A stretch of 64,000 nucleotides of DNA from Acidobacteriota bacterium (GCA_013140775.1 JABFSA010000014.1:25074-89073), one strand, 5' to 3'; positions 1 to 8,369 are shown, counted from the stretch's first letter. Notes: generated from the sequence alone by a model not told the origin. Numbers and translations: made by a program.

Positions 1-291
1 ACGGCCAACCTCACGAAAGACAAAGTTCTGGCGAAGTTCCTGCTCAGTCCAATCGACATCGAGCGCATGAATCCCTCGATGTGGCGAGGAAGCGTGCACC
101 ATAGCGTCCGCGAACTTGGAAACTTCGCGCCGTATCGCATGCCGATCCCGGGTCTGTATCAGACGGGAGGATCGACTGCACCAGGCGGCTCGGTCACGGG
201 CCAGCCGGGACGAAACGCCGCGATGGTCATCCTGCAGGATGACGGGAAGACGCTGGAGCAGGTGGTCGGAAAGGCGCCACGCAGTGCGTAG
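1..291 (+). CDS. C-terminal part of a phytoene-desaturase-like FAD-dependent oxidoreductase (partial)
   Basis: Frame 1 is open from the first base to a TAG at 289-291, giving the last 96 residues of a protein whose N-terminus lies outside the window. The tail reads GLYQTGGSTAPGGSVTGQPG followed by RNAAM. This is the FAD-contacting C-terminal signature of COG1233 (phytoene desaturase / PYROXD2-like) NAD(P)/FAD oxidoreductases, where a PGGxVTGxPGRNAA motif closes over the flavin. The substrate cannot be judged from this piece. The stop codon overlaps the GTG start of the cytochrome gene that follows, which suggests coupled translation and possibly electron transfer from the flavoprotein to the cytochrome (inference). 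Confidence 0.75.
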   Translation, partial: TANLTKDKVLAKFLLSPIDIERMNPSMWRGSVHHSVRELGNFAPYRMPIPGLYQTGGSTAPGGSVTGQPGRNAAMVILQDDGKTLEQVVGKAPRSA

Positions 292-832
292 GGGATTCTT
301 CGTATTGCTGCTGGCGCCGTTGCTCGCCCTGTTCGTCACAGGAGTGTTAAGAGCACAGCAGGGCGCGACCGCGACGCCGGAAGTGCCCCGGCACCTGGCG
401 CCGCCACCCGCGCCGGTGCAGCCACTCCCCTTCAGTCACAGGACGCACGTCAAAGTTGGCGCGCAGTGCCAGACCTGTCACAGCGCGACGACGGGCGCGC
501 AGATGACGTTTCCGGAAACGGCGACGTGCATGAAGTGTCATCGAACGATTGCGGCCAACCGGCCGACGATCGTCAAGCTCGCCGAATTCGCCAAGGGCAC
601 CCAACCGATTCCGTGGGTGCGCGTGTTCCGGGTGCTACCGGGCGTCACGTGGACTCATCGTCCCCACCTGCAGGCCGGCGTGCGGTGCGAGACGTGTCAC
701 GGCAACGTCCCCGAGATGGACACGATGTCGATGGCCACATCGGTGACGGGAATGGCGGCGTGCGTGACGTGTCATCAGGAGCGCAAGGCCAGCACCTCGT
801 GCACGACATGTCACGTGTGGCCGGCGACGTAA
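284..832 (+). CDS. Exported pentahaem cytochrome c (cytochrome c3-like)
   Basis: The 182-residue protein has an N-terminal hydrophobic segment (about residues 5-24) that acts as signal peptide or membrane anchor. Five CxxCH haem-attachment motifs follow at residues 62-66, 82-86, 135-139, 160-164 and 173-177. Additional histidines at FSHRTH and THRPH precede haem motifs, as expected for bis-His-ligated class III multihaem cytochromes. The same frame is open further upstream, but the GTG at 284 gives a sensible signal peptide and overlaps the preceding oxidoreductase stop by 8 bases. It probably moves electrons in the periplasm, and the partner is likely the flavoprotein just upstream. It ends 16 bases before the convergent DUF6152 gene. 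Confidence 0.85.
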   Translation: MRRGFFVLLLAPLLALFVTGVLRAQQGATATPEVPRHLAPPPAPVQPLPFSHRTHVKVGAQCQTCHSATTGAQMTFPETATCMKCHRTIAANRPTIVKLAEFAKGTQPIPWVRVFRVLPGVTWTHRPHLQAGVRCETCHGNVPEMDTMSMATSVTGMAACVTCHQERKASTSCTTCHVWPAT

Positions 833-848
833 CCTCGAAGGGACGAAC

Positions 849-1238
849 TCAGTCGAACCGTTCGTTCTCGAGAATGCCCCAGCTCCACCCATCCTTCGGA
901 CGCTTGAAGGTGAGCAGCCGTACGCGATGGTCGGCCGCATTGCGGCCCGGATTGCCGGTGATGATCACTTCGTCGCCGGGCTTCAGCGTGTCTCTCGACA
1001 CCGTGCCGCTCAGCTGAGCAGGCGAACCCCACTCGACGACGTAGCGGTTGGTTGTCCCGTTCTTCTCCTTGACCATCAGGTGCACGAAGGAATGCGGATT
1101 CCTGAGAAGGAACTGGACAATCGAGCCTTCGATCGTGACGGACTGATCTTCGAGATAGGTCGCCGCAAACGAGTGATGAGCTGACGCCTGCGTCCCCAAC
1201 CCGAGGACGAGCAGCGTTGCGACGAGGTAACGTCTCAT
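849..1238 (-). CDS. DUF6152-type exported small protein (copy 1)
   Basis: This is a 129-residue exported protein. The signal peptide ends near residue 20 (GTQASA) and the predicted mature chain begins HHSFAATY. The motif RNPHSF follows with its His at residue 49, 27 residues after the second His of the HH pair. The body looks all-beta (VTIEGSIVQF, VVEWGSPAQL, KPGDEVIITG), suggesting an OB-like barrel. I recognise it as the family called DUF6152 in acidobacterial genomes, whose function is unknown. It shares strand and architecture with the gene at 1326-1712, so the pair looks like a tandem duplication. The exposed N-terminal His-His may bind metal (inference). Confidence 0.8.
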   Translation of the reverse strand: MRRYLVATLLVLGLGTQASAHHSFAATYLEDQSVTIEGSIVQFLLRNPHSFVHLMVKEKNGTTNRYVVEWGSPAQLSGTVSRDTLKPGDEVIITGNPGRNAADHRVRLLTFKRPKDGWSWGILENERFD

Positions 1239-1325
1239 ACAACTTCCCTCCCGCCGCCTTGACGACGGCGACTGACACCGATCTGAACTAGTTCCCGCGC
1301 CTGCCCCGCCCGGCGCGCCGCCCGA

Positions 1326-1712
1326 TCATTCGACGCGGCCTCGCCACGAGAACCCGTCGCTCGGCCGATCGAGGCTCGAGATCAGCAGTCGCAGCGACGC
1401 CGAATCACGTGCCGCTTCGCCGGTGACCTTCAGCAGGTCGCCCGGCTTCAGGGTGGTGCGGGTGATCTTGGACTGGGCGAGGACGTTGGTCGAACCCCAC
1501 TCGAGTGCCCAGGTCTTGACCGAGCCGTCCTTGTCGGTGACGTCAACCCGCATGAATGAATGCGGGTTCCGCCACACGAACTCCTTGACGACACCCTCGA
1601 TCTCGACCTTCTGGGTCGAATCGTAGGTGGCGGAAAACGAGTGATGCGCGAACACGCCATCCGCCCCGGCGAACAAGGCGAGCCCGACGAACAGCACCAG
1701 GATCCTGGTCAT
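1326..1712 (-). CDS. DUF6152-type exported small protein (copy 2)
   Basis: The protein has 128 residues, starting at the ATG ending at 1712, which is preceded by GGGAGA at good spacing. The frame is open further upstream but without a better start. The signal peptide ends in ADGVFA and the mature N-terminus would be HHSFSATYDS (residues 23-24). FVWRNPHSF follows with its His at residue 51. It is very similar to the copy at 12279-12674, sharing the stretch VEGVVKEFVWRNPHSF with I/V changes. Function is unknown. The spacing between HH and the NPH His is 27 residues, as in copy 1. It probably belongs to one transcript with the gene at 849-1238. Confidence 0.8.
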   Translation of the reverse strand: MTRILVLFVGLALFAGADGVFAHHSFSATYDSTQKVEIEGVVKEFVWRNPHSFMRVDVTDKDGSVKTWALEWGSTNVLAQSKITRTTLKPGDLLKVTGEAARDSASLRLLISSLDRPSDGFSWRGRVE

Positions 1713-2084
1713 TGCGATGTCTCCCTTCACGTGCACACACGCACGCCAGACTAGAGGTAAGCAGCGGCGCGCGTGCGGCCGTCGAGATGCTCGACACTGA
1801 CTCATGAATGGCCCTCCGGCCGCGGCTTGCAAGAGCAATTTCACGTTACACCTGCAGATTGGCGAGGGTTGTCTCAGTGTGTCGCAGGGCCTGCGCCCGC
1901 GACGGCCTGGCAATCCCGTCGTGCGTGGCTTCAGCCAGGCAGGCCAGGCGATCGGGGCGACACGACATCGAGGAGCTGGGCTCGCGAGACGGGTTGCTTG
2001 TATCAATTTGTCGCAGCCCTGAACATCCCCACCGGACGCTGACGTCATCCTTGACAATCCGCGCGATGCTCGTACGCTCAGTCG
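1713..2084. other. Intergenic region between divergent genes, no ORF supported
   Basis: A gap of 372 bases separates the leftward DUF6152 gene from the rightward TAXI lipoprotein gene, so both promoters should lie here. Short open frames exist but none has a recognisable protein, and they are shadows of one another. The only specific element I can point to is the promoter-like pair at 2051-2078. Confidence 0.4.
2051..2078 (+). promoter_or_regulatory. Candidate sigma-70 promoter for the TAXI/kinase operon
   Basis: A perfect TTGACA lies at 2051-2056. After a 16-base spacer comes TACGCT at 2073-2078, a weak -10 match. The ATG of the lipoprotein gene is at 2085, so a transcript from this promoter would start almost at the start codon and be nearly leaderless. 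I see no Shine-Dalgarno sequence upstream of that ATG, which fits the idea. Confidence 0.35.
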
Positions 2085-3053
2085 ATGCCTTCAGGCTTCA
2101 GTACCAGTAGCCGCCTGCTGTCAGCGGGATCCGTGTCGCTGGCGATGCTCATTACGTCGTCGTGCGCCGCGCCCACGCGACCGGAGCCTCGGGAGACACT
2201 GACAGTCCTGCTGTCCCCGCAGGTCAACGATGACGTGCCCCCCATGCTTGCTCAGGCACTGCGCGACGCGGTGCCTCGCCTGGACGTTGACGTCCGCGCA
2301 GGGATTTCTTCAGTGCAAAGCGTCAAGGCCGTCCAGGATGCCGAAGCCGATGTGGCGATCGCAGGGGCCGATTCCGTCTATGTGGCGTTCGTTGGCCAGC
2401 TTGATGGTCAGCGCGCACCATTCGATAAGTTGCGGGGAATCGCCGTCCTCCAGCCGAGGCTTTTCGAACTCCTGGTTCGCAAGGACTCGCCGATCACGAG
2501 AATTGAGGACCTGGGTGGCCGCAAGGTGGCGTACACCGAACCTGGCACGCAGGGTTCCCCGACATTTCAGCTCGTTCTTGATTCGTTTGGTTTTCGGGAC
2601 GGCGACGTGGACCTTGTCGAACTGAACGTGAAGGACAAACTGGCACAGCTCATCAACGGGGACGTCGATGCCGCGTTCTTTTACGGCAGTCATCCGATCG
2701 ATGAAGTCACGGCGGCCACGAGGGCCGGCGCGCGCCTGCTGCCACTCACTGGCAGTGCCATAGAACATCTCCGACAGAACTATCCGTTCCTTCGTCCTTT
2801 TGACATTCCCGACGGAACCGAGGCGAATCGCAACATCAGGACCGTTGGGCTCAATGTCATCCTGATTTGCAGAAGCGACCTCGACGAGAGTCTGGTGCAT
2901 GAGGTCACCAGGTCGTTCTTCGCGGCGCTCACCTCACTTTCCACGCTCGAAGAGTCTTTCCGCCACATCAATCTGGAACAGGCCTCCGCGACGCCGATTC
3001 CTCTGCATCCCGGGGCCGCTCGCTTCTACCGGGAACGCGAGCTCGCGCGGTAG
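2085..3053 (+). CDS. TAXI-family periplasmic substrate-binding lipoprotein
   Basis: This 322-residue protein has a lipoprotein signal (LAMLITSSC, lipidated Cys27). A bacterial solute-binding fold follows, with TAXI/NMT1-type features: a repeated DADVAIAGADS-like ligand-loop region, KVAYTEPGTQGSPTFQLVL near the middle and VDAAFFYGSHP. TAXI proteins normally feed TRAP transporters, but no DctQ or DctM membrane subunit is present here. Instead the gene sits 5 bases before a histidine kinase with a periplasmic domain. The simplest reading is a periplasmic sensor co-component that presents a small ligand to the kinase (inference from context). Organic acids or glutamate-like ligands are typical of the family, but the ligand cannot be read from sequence. 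Confidence 0.8.
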   Translation: MPSGFSTSSRLLSAGSVSLAMLITSSCAAPTRPEPRETLTVLLSPQVNDDVPPMLAQALRDAVPRLDVDVRAGISSVQSVKAVQDAEADVAIAGADSVYVAFVGQLDGQRAPFDKLRGIAVLQPRLFELLVRKDSPITRIEDLGGRKVAYTEPGTQGSPTFQLVLDSFGFRDGDVDLVELNVKDKLAQLINGDVDAAFFYGSHPIDEVTAATRAGARLLPLTGSAIEHLRQNYPFLRPFDIPDGTEANRNIRTVGLNVILICRSDLDESLVHEVTRSFFAALTSLSTLEESFRHINLEQASATPIPLHPGAARFYRERELAR

Positions 3054-3061
3054 GTGTCGTG

Positions 3062-4747
3062 ATGCGGGCACTCACACAGACACAAGTGAGCTGGATTCTC
3101 GCTGTGACGATCTGTGTGTCCGTCGCCATCCTCGGATGGTTTGGGCATGCGGCGGTTCGCGGCTGGTATGGCAGTTCGCTCGAGCTCGCGGATCGTCGCA
3201 CGGAAGAGGCAGCCATGCTTCTCGTCAGCGCCCTCACGAAAGACATGCAGGGCGCGCACCGATCCCTCTTGCTCTCCGCCGAAACAGCCAACGCGATGCT
3301 GGGCCCGCCGATCGACGCGCTCTACCCTGTCGCCAGTGCGTTCGCACGATATCCGTACGCGGAATGGTTTTTTGCGACCGACGACATCACGAAGCCGCTT
3401 GCGCTCTTTGCGAGACGCGACCGCCCGGCGTCATGGCTTGCGTTGCCTGAAGGCCAGAATCGGTTTCCTGTCGTGGTCATCAGCAATCCCCCAATCAGCG
3501 CCTCGCTCACCGAGCACGTGATTGCCGACGTTCGGGAACGACGGATGTTCTCGGTCTTCGAGACCACGTTTGCCGGAAGACCGTATCAGGTGATTGCTCG
3601 ACTGCTCTATCGCACGACCCGTGACACCGATACTGTGGCCGTCTACGGCTTCGGCGTGGACATGACGTGGGCCCGCGACCACTACTTCCCGGAGCTGGCG
3701 CAGCAGATTGCACGACTCAAGCCGGCCACCAACGGCGTCACGCTGTCAATCGAGGATGATGCCGGCCGTCAGGTCGCTGCGACCGGCGAGACGGGGAGTG
3801 GCGACAACGACGTGCGGCGTCCCTTTCCTGCCACCTTCTTTGATTCGATCCTGCTGACGCCAAATGCACCGATGGACGTGCCGCGCCAGGACTGGACGGT
3901 GCGAGCGACAGCATCGAACGATCCGACACTTGCAGAAGCGACGCGTGGCGTCACACGAATGCTGTGGCTCGGCGCTACTGCCGCTATTGCCCTGCTCCTT
4001 GGCGTGGGACTGACCGTCCGCGCAGGTCTCGGCAACATTCGGCTCGCCGAACTGCGGGCGGACTTCGTCTCGAGTGTCACCCACGAGCTCAAGACCCCGA
4101 TTGCGACCATTCGCGCGGCCGCCGACACCCTCGTCACCGGAAGGATCACCGATCAGGACACCCAGCGCGAGTACGCGGACATGGTCGTCCAGGAATCCAA
4201 ACGCCTCGGCCAGCTCATCGACAACCTGCTGACGTTTTCGCGGGTGACGGACGCCCAGGCCTTTCGAGTGATGGACCCGGTCAGGCTCGACTCGCTTGTC
4301 AGCACCTCTCTCCGTCGTTTTGATCCGCAACTGCGCCGGGGAGGATTCGCCGTCACCGTTGAGCTTCCCGACACCCTCCCGCCGGTGCTCGGCGACGTGA
4401 CCGCGCTTCAGCTGATGTTCGATAACGTCCTGGACAACGCCATCCGGTACACACGGGATGTCCGGAGCGTCCGCATTTCCGGTCGCGTCGCCTCCGGTGC
4501 CGTGGTGCTGGAAGTGACCGACCGCGGCATTGGCATTCATCCCGGCGACCTTCCACTCGTGACGCAGAAGTTTTTCCGCGCACGCAATGCCGGCCAGGGC
4601 GGGACGGGACTGGGTCTGGCCATTGCGGCTCGCATCCTGTCCGACCATGGCGGCAGCATCGCGGTGCGCAGCACACTGGGTGAGGGGACCACGATCGTCA
4701 TGACGCTGCCGCTTGCGTCGGCGCGAGCACGCGTCGCGATGGTCTGA
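3062..4747 (+). CDS. Membrane sensor histidine kinase
   Basis: The protein has 561 residues. A transmembrane helix (about 12-33) is followed by a roughly 270-residue periplasmic domain with no family I recognise. A second helix (about 301-320, WLGATAAIALLLGVG) leads into a HisKA dimerisation helix with FVSSVTHELKTP, where the phosphoacceptor is His341. The HATPase domain has N (NVLDNAIRYT), G1 (VTDRGIGI), F (FFRARN) and G2 (GTGLGLAIA) boxes. No HAMP domain is obvious. An in-frame GTG three bases upstream (3059) is an alternative start. It lies between the binding lipoprotein and the response regulator with gaps of only a few bases, so all three form one operon. The partner of its periplasmic domain is probably the TAXI protein. 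Confidence 0.88.
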   Translation: MRALTQTQVSWILAVTICVSVAILGWFGHAAVRGWYGSSLELADRRTEEAAMLLVSALTKDMQGAHRSLLLSAETANAMLGPPIDALYPVASAFARYPYAEWFFATDDITKPLALFARRDRPASWLALPEGQNRFPVVVISNPPISASLTEHVIADVRERRMFSVFETTFAGRPYQVIARLLYRTTRDTDTVAVYGFGVDMTWARDHYFPELAQQIARLKPATNGVTLSIEDDAGRQVAATGETGSGDNDVRRPFPATFFDSILLTPNAPMDVPRQDWTVRATASNDPTLAEATRGVTRMLWLGATAAIALLLGVGLTVRAGLGNIRLAELRADFVSSVTHELKTPIATIRAAADTLVTGRITDQDTQREYADMVVQESKRLGQLIDNLLTFSRVTDAQAFRVMDPVRLDSLVSTSLRRFDPQLRRGGFAVTVELPDTLPPVLGDVTALQLMFDNVLDNAIRYTRDVRSVRISGRVASGAVVLEVTDRGIGIHPGDLPLVTQKFFRARNAGQGGTGLGLAIAARILSDHGGSIAVRSTLGEGTTIVMTLPLASARARVAMV

Positions 4748-4752
4748 CACGC

Positions 4753-5448
4753 ATGCCTGCTCGAATTCTGGTCGTGGAAGATGACATCGCCCTCGCGCGC
4801 GTGCTGCGCGACAATCTCGCCTTCCAGAACTTTGACGTTGAGTGGGCGGCCGACGCGGACGCTGCGGTCGCGGCCGTACGTGCGCGACCACCAGACTTGA
4901 TCCTTCTCGACATCATGCTGCCTGGAAGGAGCGGCTTCGATGTGTTCGGACTCCTGCACCAGAATGGCCGCATCCCGGTCATCATTCTGACGGCGCTCGG
5001 CCAGACGACGGACAAGCTTCGCGGGCTCAGCCTGGGCGCGGATGACTACGTCACGAAGCCCTTCGATCTCGAGGAGCTTCTTGCTCGCGTGCACGTGGTT
5101 CTGCGCCGAACACGAACGTTGATCGAACGGCTGACCATGGGGAACGTCACGGTGGACTTTCGAGCCCGAACCGTGAAGTCGGGCCGACACATGATTCACC
5201 TGACGAATCAGGAGTTCGAGTTGCTGAAGTATCTGGCCGCCAGGCGGGAGCGCGTGGTCCACCGCAGCGAGCTGCTGCGGGAGGTATGGAAGTACCCGGA
5301 TACGCCTATTACGCGCTCAGTTGACCACGCCATCGCGAGGCTGCGAAAGAAGATAGAACCGAACCCTGCGCATCCCGTGTTCATTCACACGGTGCACGGT
5401 GACGGCTACTGCCTGACTCCTGACGGCGAGTCGCCACAGGACCGCTGA
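4753..5448 (+). CDS. OmpR/PhoB-family response regulator
   Basis: The 231-residue protein has a receiver domain at 1-120, with acidic pocket ED10-D11, phospho-acceptor Asp53 in LILLDIMLPG, and Lys102 in YVTKPFD. A winged-helix DNA-binding domain occupies about 130-225, with LTNQEFELLKYLAARRERVV and a recognition-helix region around SVDHAIARLRKKIE, ending in the wing IHTVHGDGYCL. It begins 5 bases after the kinase stop, so it is the cognate regulator. Its targets are unknown. It is followed closely by a convergent gene, with a 12-base gap and no room for an obvious separate terminator. Confidence 0.93.
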   Translation: MPARILVVEDDIALARVLRDNLAFQNFDVEWAADADAAVAAVRARPPDLILLDIMLPGRSGFDVFGLLHQNGRIPVIILTALGQTTDKLRGLSLGADDYVTKPFDLEELLARVHVVLRRTRTLIERLTMGNVTVDFRARTVKSGRHMIHLTNQEFELLKYLAARRERVVHRSELLREVWKYPDTPITRSVDHAIARLRKKIEPNPAHPVFIHTVHGDGYCLTPDGESPQDR

Positions 5449-5460
5449 GGCGCAGGCGTC

Positions 5461-6465
5461 TTACTTCGCGGTGGCCTCAGGCCGGCGCCCGCGTGGTCCA
5501 AGCACGCCAAACCCGCCGTCGTTGCAGGTGAGGTTAGGCGCGCCACCGGGCCGTCCCTGCGTCTCGATCCAGCCGCAGCAGTATCCGGGCCTGCGAGCGT
5601 CGCAACTGGCAGGCGGCGTGTACACGCCCTTGAGTTTCTTGCGGTACTCCGGATAGAGCGTCTCCGCGTGCCCCATGGCGGCTTCCTTCGGGATGTTGAA
5701 TGTCCGGACCATGTAGTCCTCTTCCGGGTTTTCTCCGGGAAGGTAGTGCGGGACTCCGCCGGTGTCCTCGAGGCTCGGGATCTCATTCGCGGTGTTGCAC
5801 TGAGGCCGGGCGATCTCGGTGCCCCGCGGATTCCACTGCCACACGCGACTGACGACATGCGGCTCGGTCAGGTAGTGCGGATCTTCCTGGATCGTCATCA
5901 CCGTGAGCAGGTCACCGCGCCGCGTGAGGTGGATCGTGATGGTGGTGTCGTCACTCCCCGGAATCCCGACGCCGCGACGGATCCAGGCGGTCTTGAGGTG
6001 AGTCACACGGGCGGTCAGCGTGTCCCCTTCCCATTTCCCGGTGGCGAATCCACCCGCGGTGTGGAGGGCATTTGGCGAAAGCGCTGGCCGGCCGTCCATC
6101 CAGATCCGAATGTCGTTTCTGAGATTGTCGCCGCCGATCACCCACGCAACGACATCGCCTTCCGGACCGTTTTCGCTCCAGATCCGAAATCCGGTCGGCC
6201 TGTACTGGAACACGCCGGCCGACTGCGGCAGACACTGCCGCTCGTAGATTGACGGAAGGTTCGAGGTGTACAGCAACGCCTTGGCACGGCCTTCATCGGT
6301 CAACGGCATGCCCGTGTAGTTGCCCATGAACTCACCGGGGCCACGCTCGATGTAGTCCTCGTACATGCGTGTCTGGTATGACCCGGTGAGATCGACCTGC
6401 GCGAAGGCCGGGTGTGCGAACGCCGCCACCAGGAAGGTGAACAGCGCAGTCTTCGTGAAGGTCAT
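5461..6465 (-). CDS. Exported protein of the lipocalin-like secreted superfamily, type A (copy 1)
   Basis: The 334-residue protein has a signal peptide ending AAFAHPAFA. The start at 6465 is preferred because a GGAG lies 7 bases upstream; an ATG at 6471 is an alternative. Landmarks are MYEDYIERGPGEFMGN, GMPLTDEGRAKALLYTSNLP, IWMDGRP, GKWEGDTL, an Arg-Arg-Gly motif, TIQEDPHYL and a cysteine-rich tail with PGYCCGWIE and NLTCNDGG. The gene at 18015-19022 is a close paralogue throughout. It has no assigned function that I know. The GxWEGDTL, RRG and DPxY pattern recurs in five other secreted proteins of this window, so I treat them as one superfamily (inference). It is the last gene of a three-gene minus-strand operon. 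Confidence 0.7.
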   Translation of the reverse strand: MTFTKTALFTFLVAAFAHPAFAQVDLTGSYQTRMYEDYIERGPGEFMGNYTGMPLTDEGRAKALLYTSNLPSIYERQCLPQSAGVFQYRPTGFRIWSENGPEGDVVAWVIGGDNLRNDIRIWMDGRPALSPNALHTAGGFATGKWEGDTLTARVTHLKTAWIRRGVGIPGSDDTTITIHLTRRGDLLTVMTIQEDPHYLTEPHVVSRVWQWNPRGTEIARPQCNTANEIPSLEDTGGVPHYLPGENPEEDYMVRTFNIPKEAAMGHAETLYPEYRKKLKGVYTPPASCDARRPGYCCGWIETQGRPGGAPNLTCNDGGFGVLGPRGRRPEATAK

Positions 6466-6481
6466 CAGCATGCTCCAGCCG

Positions 6482-7240
6482 TCAGAATCGCGCATCACAG
6501 GGCTCGGGGTTCCACTTGCTGCCGTCGGGCTCACGCTTGAAATGATTCGACGTGATCCAGGGCGTCTGCAGGTAGGTCGGGTCGTCTACCGTGTCGGTGA
6601 TCAGAAGATATTTGTCACCGTTGGTTTCGGTGTGGACGTCCCAGGTTTCGGTGTAGATCGTCCGTTCGCTGTACGGCACGCCATTCTTTCGCAGGTAGCC
6701 CGGCCGCAGGTTGGTCGTCACGGACTTCATTGCGCCGAAGCGCGGACCGCCACGTCCACGGCCACCGCCGGCGAACATCCACTGCGCCGTGGACCGGCCC
6801 TGCCATGAGGGCGTCGGATTCGGCGGCGCGTTTCGAAATTCAAACAATCGCGTCTGCATGCCGTAGTCCGTCTCCAGCTTCAGCGTGTCGTCGTCCAGCC
6901 AGGTGATGTGGAGGCGTGTCGGCCCGCGCATCAGTCCCGGTGCGCCATACGCCTTGCACTGCTGGCCGGCGGCCTCGTCCTTCGCCGGGTCCCACGCTTC
7001 GGCAATCTTCTGTGCGGCGAGGTTGAGAGGGATACTCGGAAAGTCGCCGCGCGACGGCGTGATCATCCGCCAGCGCCAGTCCTCCGAAATGATCGCCACC
7101 CAGTAACCGGTCAGGTCGATCGGCGCCTGTGCACGCGGTGTCGGCGGTGCGCCCTGAGGCGGGGCGCCGCGCCCCTGCGCCACGCCCGTGGCGGTGGTGA
7201 GAGCGAACAGGAGAGCAACGAGCGCGAATCGGTACGCCAT
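6482..7240 (-). CDS. Exported protein of the lipocalin-like secreted superfamily, type B (copy 1)
   Basis: This is a 252-residue protein with a signal peptide (ALTTATGVAQG) and a Pro/Gly/Ala-rich mature N-terminus. DLTGYWVAIISEDWRWRM opens the globular part. Key motifs are GDFPSIPLN, WDPAKDEAAGQQCK, QTRLFEF, a Gly-Arg-rich insertion around residue 160, PGYLRKNGVPYSE and DDPTYLQTPW. It is a paralogue of the gene at 11476-12279, with the same motifs in the same order. Its ATG shares one base with the stop of the MBL gene upstream (TAATG), so translation is coupled. It precedes the type A gene by 16 bases. Function is unknown. Aromatic-rich strands and paired cysteines suggest a small extracellular beta-barrel. 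Confidence 0.7.
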   Translation of the reverse strand: MAYRFALVALLFALTTATGVAQGRGAPPQGAPPTPRAQAPIDLTGYWVAIISEDWRWRMITPSRGDFPSIPLNLAAQKIAEAWDPAKDEAAGQQCKAYGAPGLMRGPTRLHITWLDDDTLKLETDYGMQTRLFEFRNAPPNPTPSWQGRSTAQWMFAGGGRGRGGPRFGAMKSVTTNLRPGYLRKNGVPYSERTIYTETWDVHTETNGDKYLLITDTVDDPTYLQTPWITSNHFKREPDGSKWNPEPCDARF

Positions 7241-8214
7241 TACGGTTTCACCGGGTTCTTGAGGCCGCTATACACGGCTTCCACAAACATGTCCGTCGTC
7301 CATGGTCCAGACTCCTTGCCCCACCGGGACCGGTAGCCTGCGGTCGGATTCGCTGCCTTCACCTGCTCCAGCGTCATCCCTTTTGCGATCAGCGCTTCGA
7401 CATTGTCCTTGATGGTCGTGACCATGTCGCGGTACTCCACGAGTTCCGCGTAGTCGGAGACTCGGCCGTGGCCCGGCACGAGGAGCGTCCGACCCTCCTT
7501 CAGAACCATCGGCATGGCCGGCACGGTCATCTCCAGCAGGCGGTTCAGTGCATCGAGTTCGCCCTGAATGCTCCCGCCCTTCTTCATGTCGATCACAGGG
7601 AAGCTCCGCAGGTCGATGATGTCGCCAGTCGCAATGACGTCCGCCTTCCGAAACAGCACCACGGTGTCACCATCGGTGTGCGCCCCGGTCATCCGGTACA
7701 CCATGACGGCGTCGTCATTGAGATACATCGACCGCACGCGCGAGGTGAACGTCTCGCTCGGCCACAGCTCGCTGGAGATCTTGTCGTCGCCACTCAGCCG
7801 GGTCAGCACGCTCTCGTGCGACAACACCGTCGCATGCGGCTCGTCGGCAAACAGATCGGGATTCATTTCGATACCGGTGGCGCCGACCACCTCGTTGCCG
7901 CCGATGTGATCCATGTCGGCGCTCGTGTTGACAATGAGGCGGACCGGTTTGGCACTGATGGCCTTGACTGCGGCAACGAGCTGCGCCGCGGTGGCGGTGG
8001 AACCGCTATCGACAAGAATGACGCCGTCCTCACCCACGTGCGCGGTGACATTGGCTCCCGCGCCGAAGATCGCGTACACGTTCTCGCGGACCTGGATCGT
8101 TTCCAATCCGGCGGCCGGCGCAATTCGTCCTTGGGTCTGCGCGATCGCCGGGGATCCGGCCATCACGAATAACAGTGCCAAGCCAGCCTGTATGAAGCCC
8201 TTTGGTTCGATCAT
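7240..8214 (-). CDS. Exported metallo-beta-lactamase-fold protein with altered metal motif (copy 1)
   Basis: The 324-residue protein starts at the ATG ending at 8214, directly before a signal peptide ending SPAIAQ; the frame is open 27 codons further upstream. The MBL fold is clear: ANVTAHVGEDGVILVDSG, then LIVNTSADMDHIGGNEVV, HTDGDTVVLF, GDIIDL and VPGHGRVSD. The canonical HxHxDH is here S98-A-D100-M-D102-H103, so the first two zinc-binding His are Ser and Asp. Later ligands (His179, Asp198 and the PGHG His) remain. A hydrolase with a single or non-standard metal site, or a binding protein, is possible. The C-terminal motif GPWTTDMFVEAVYSGL is shared with the protein at 12671-13711. It heads a coupled operon with the type B and type A genes. 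Confidence 0.8.
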   Translation of the reverse strand: MIEPKGFIQAGLALLFVMAGSPAIAQTQGRIAPAAGLETIQVRENVYAIFGAGANVTAHVGEDGVILVDSGSTATAAQLVAAVKAISAKPVRLIVNTSADMDHIGGNEVVGATGIEMNPDLFADEPHATVLSHESVLTRLSGDDKISSELWPSETFTSRVRSMYLNDDAVMVYRMTGAHTDGDTVVLFRKADVIATGDIIDLRSFPVIDMKKGGSIQGELDALNRLLEMTVPAMPMVLKEGRTLLVPGHGRVSDYAELVEYRDMVTTIKDNVEALIAKGMTLEQVKAANPTAGYRSRWGKESGPWTTDMFVEAVYSGLKNPVKP

Positions 8215-8309
8215 GATCGAAGAAGGATACGTGATCTGGCGGGCCCGACGCGAGCGACGGTCCGGATCACCGCCCCCTGCGACACACTGATACAACCGAC
8301 GGTCGTGGG

Positions 8310-8334
8310 GTCCGGCTCAAGCCGGACACTACGA
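8310..8334 (+). repeat. REP-like palindrome, copy 1
   Basis: GTCCGGCT (8310-8317) and AGCCGGAC (8320-8327) form a perfect stem around CA, followed by ACTACGA. The same layout occurs at 34316, 34353 and 45311, and inverted at 17868. Confidence 0.7.
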
Positions 8335-8336
8335 GG

Positions 8337-8369
8337 ACACGACCACGAAGGGACGAAGGGATCGAAGGA
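8337..8369 (+). repeat. ACGAAGG-type repeat cluster
   Basis: The segment runs as an ACGACCACGAAGG unit, then a GACGAAGG unit, then ATCGAAGG. A similar run with the same order of units is found at 27709-27740. It fills the space between the MBL gene start region and the decayed M23 gene. Nothing shows a function. Confidence 0.45.

Noticed and set aside
2085..3053. Calling a complete TRAP transporter
   Set aside because: Only the TAXI-type binding protein is present; no DctQ or DctM gene lies in the window.
3746..4891. Minus-strand open frame of 381 codons
   Set aside because: Antisense to the histidine kinase, whose H, N, G1, F and G2 boxes are all present.
5668..6252. Plus-strand open frame of 194 codons
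   Set aside because: It is the antisense shadow of the type A secreted protein gene; residue content is Arg/Asp/Gly-rich without any motif and no ribosome site.
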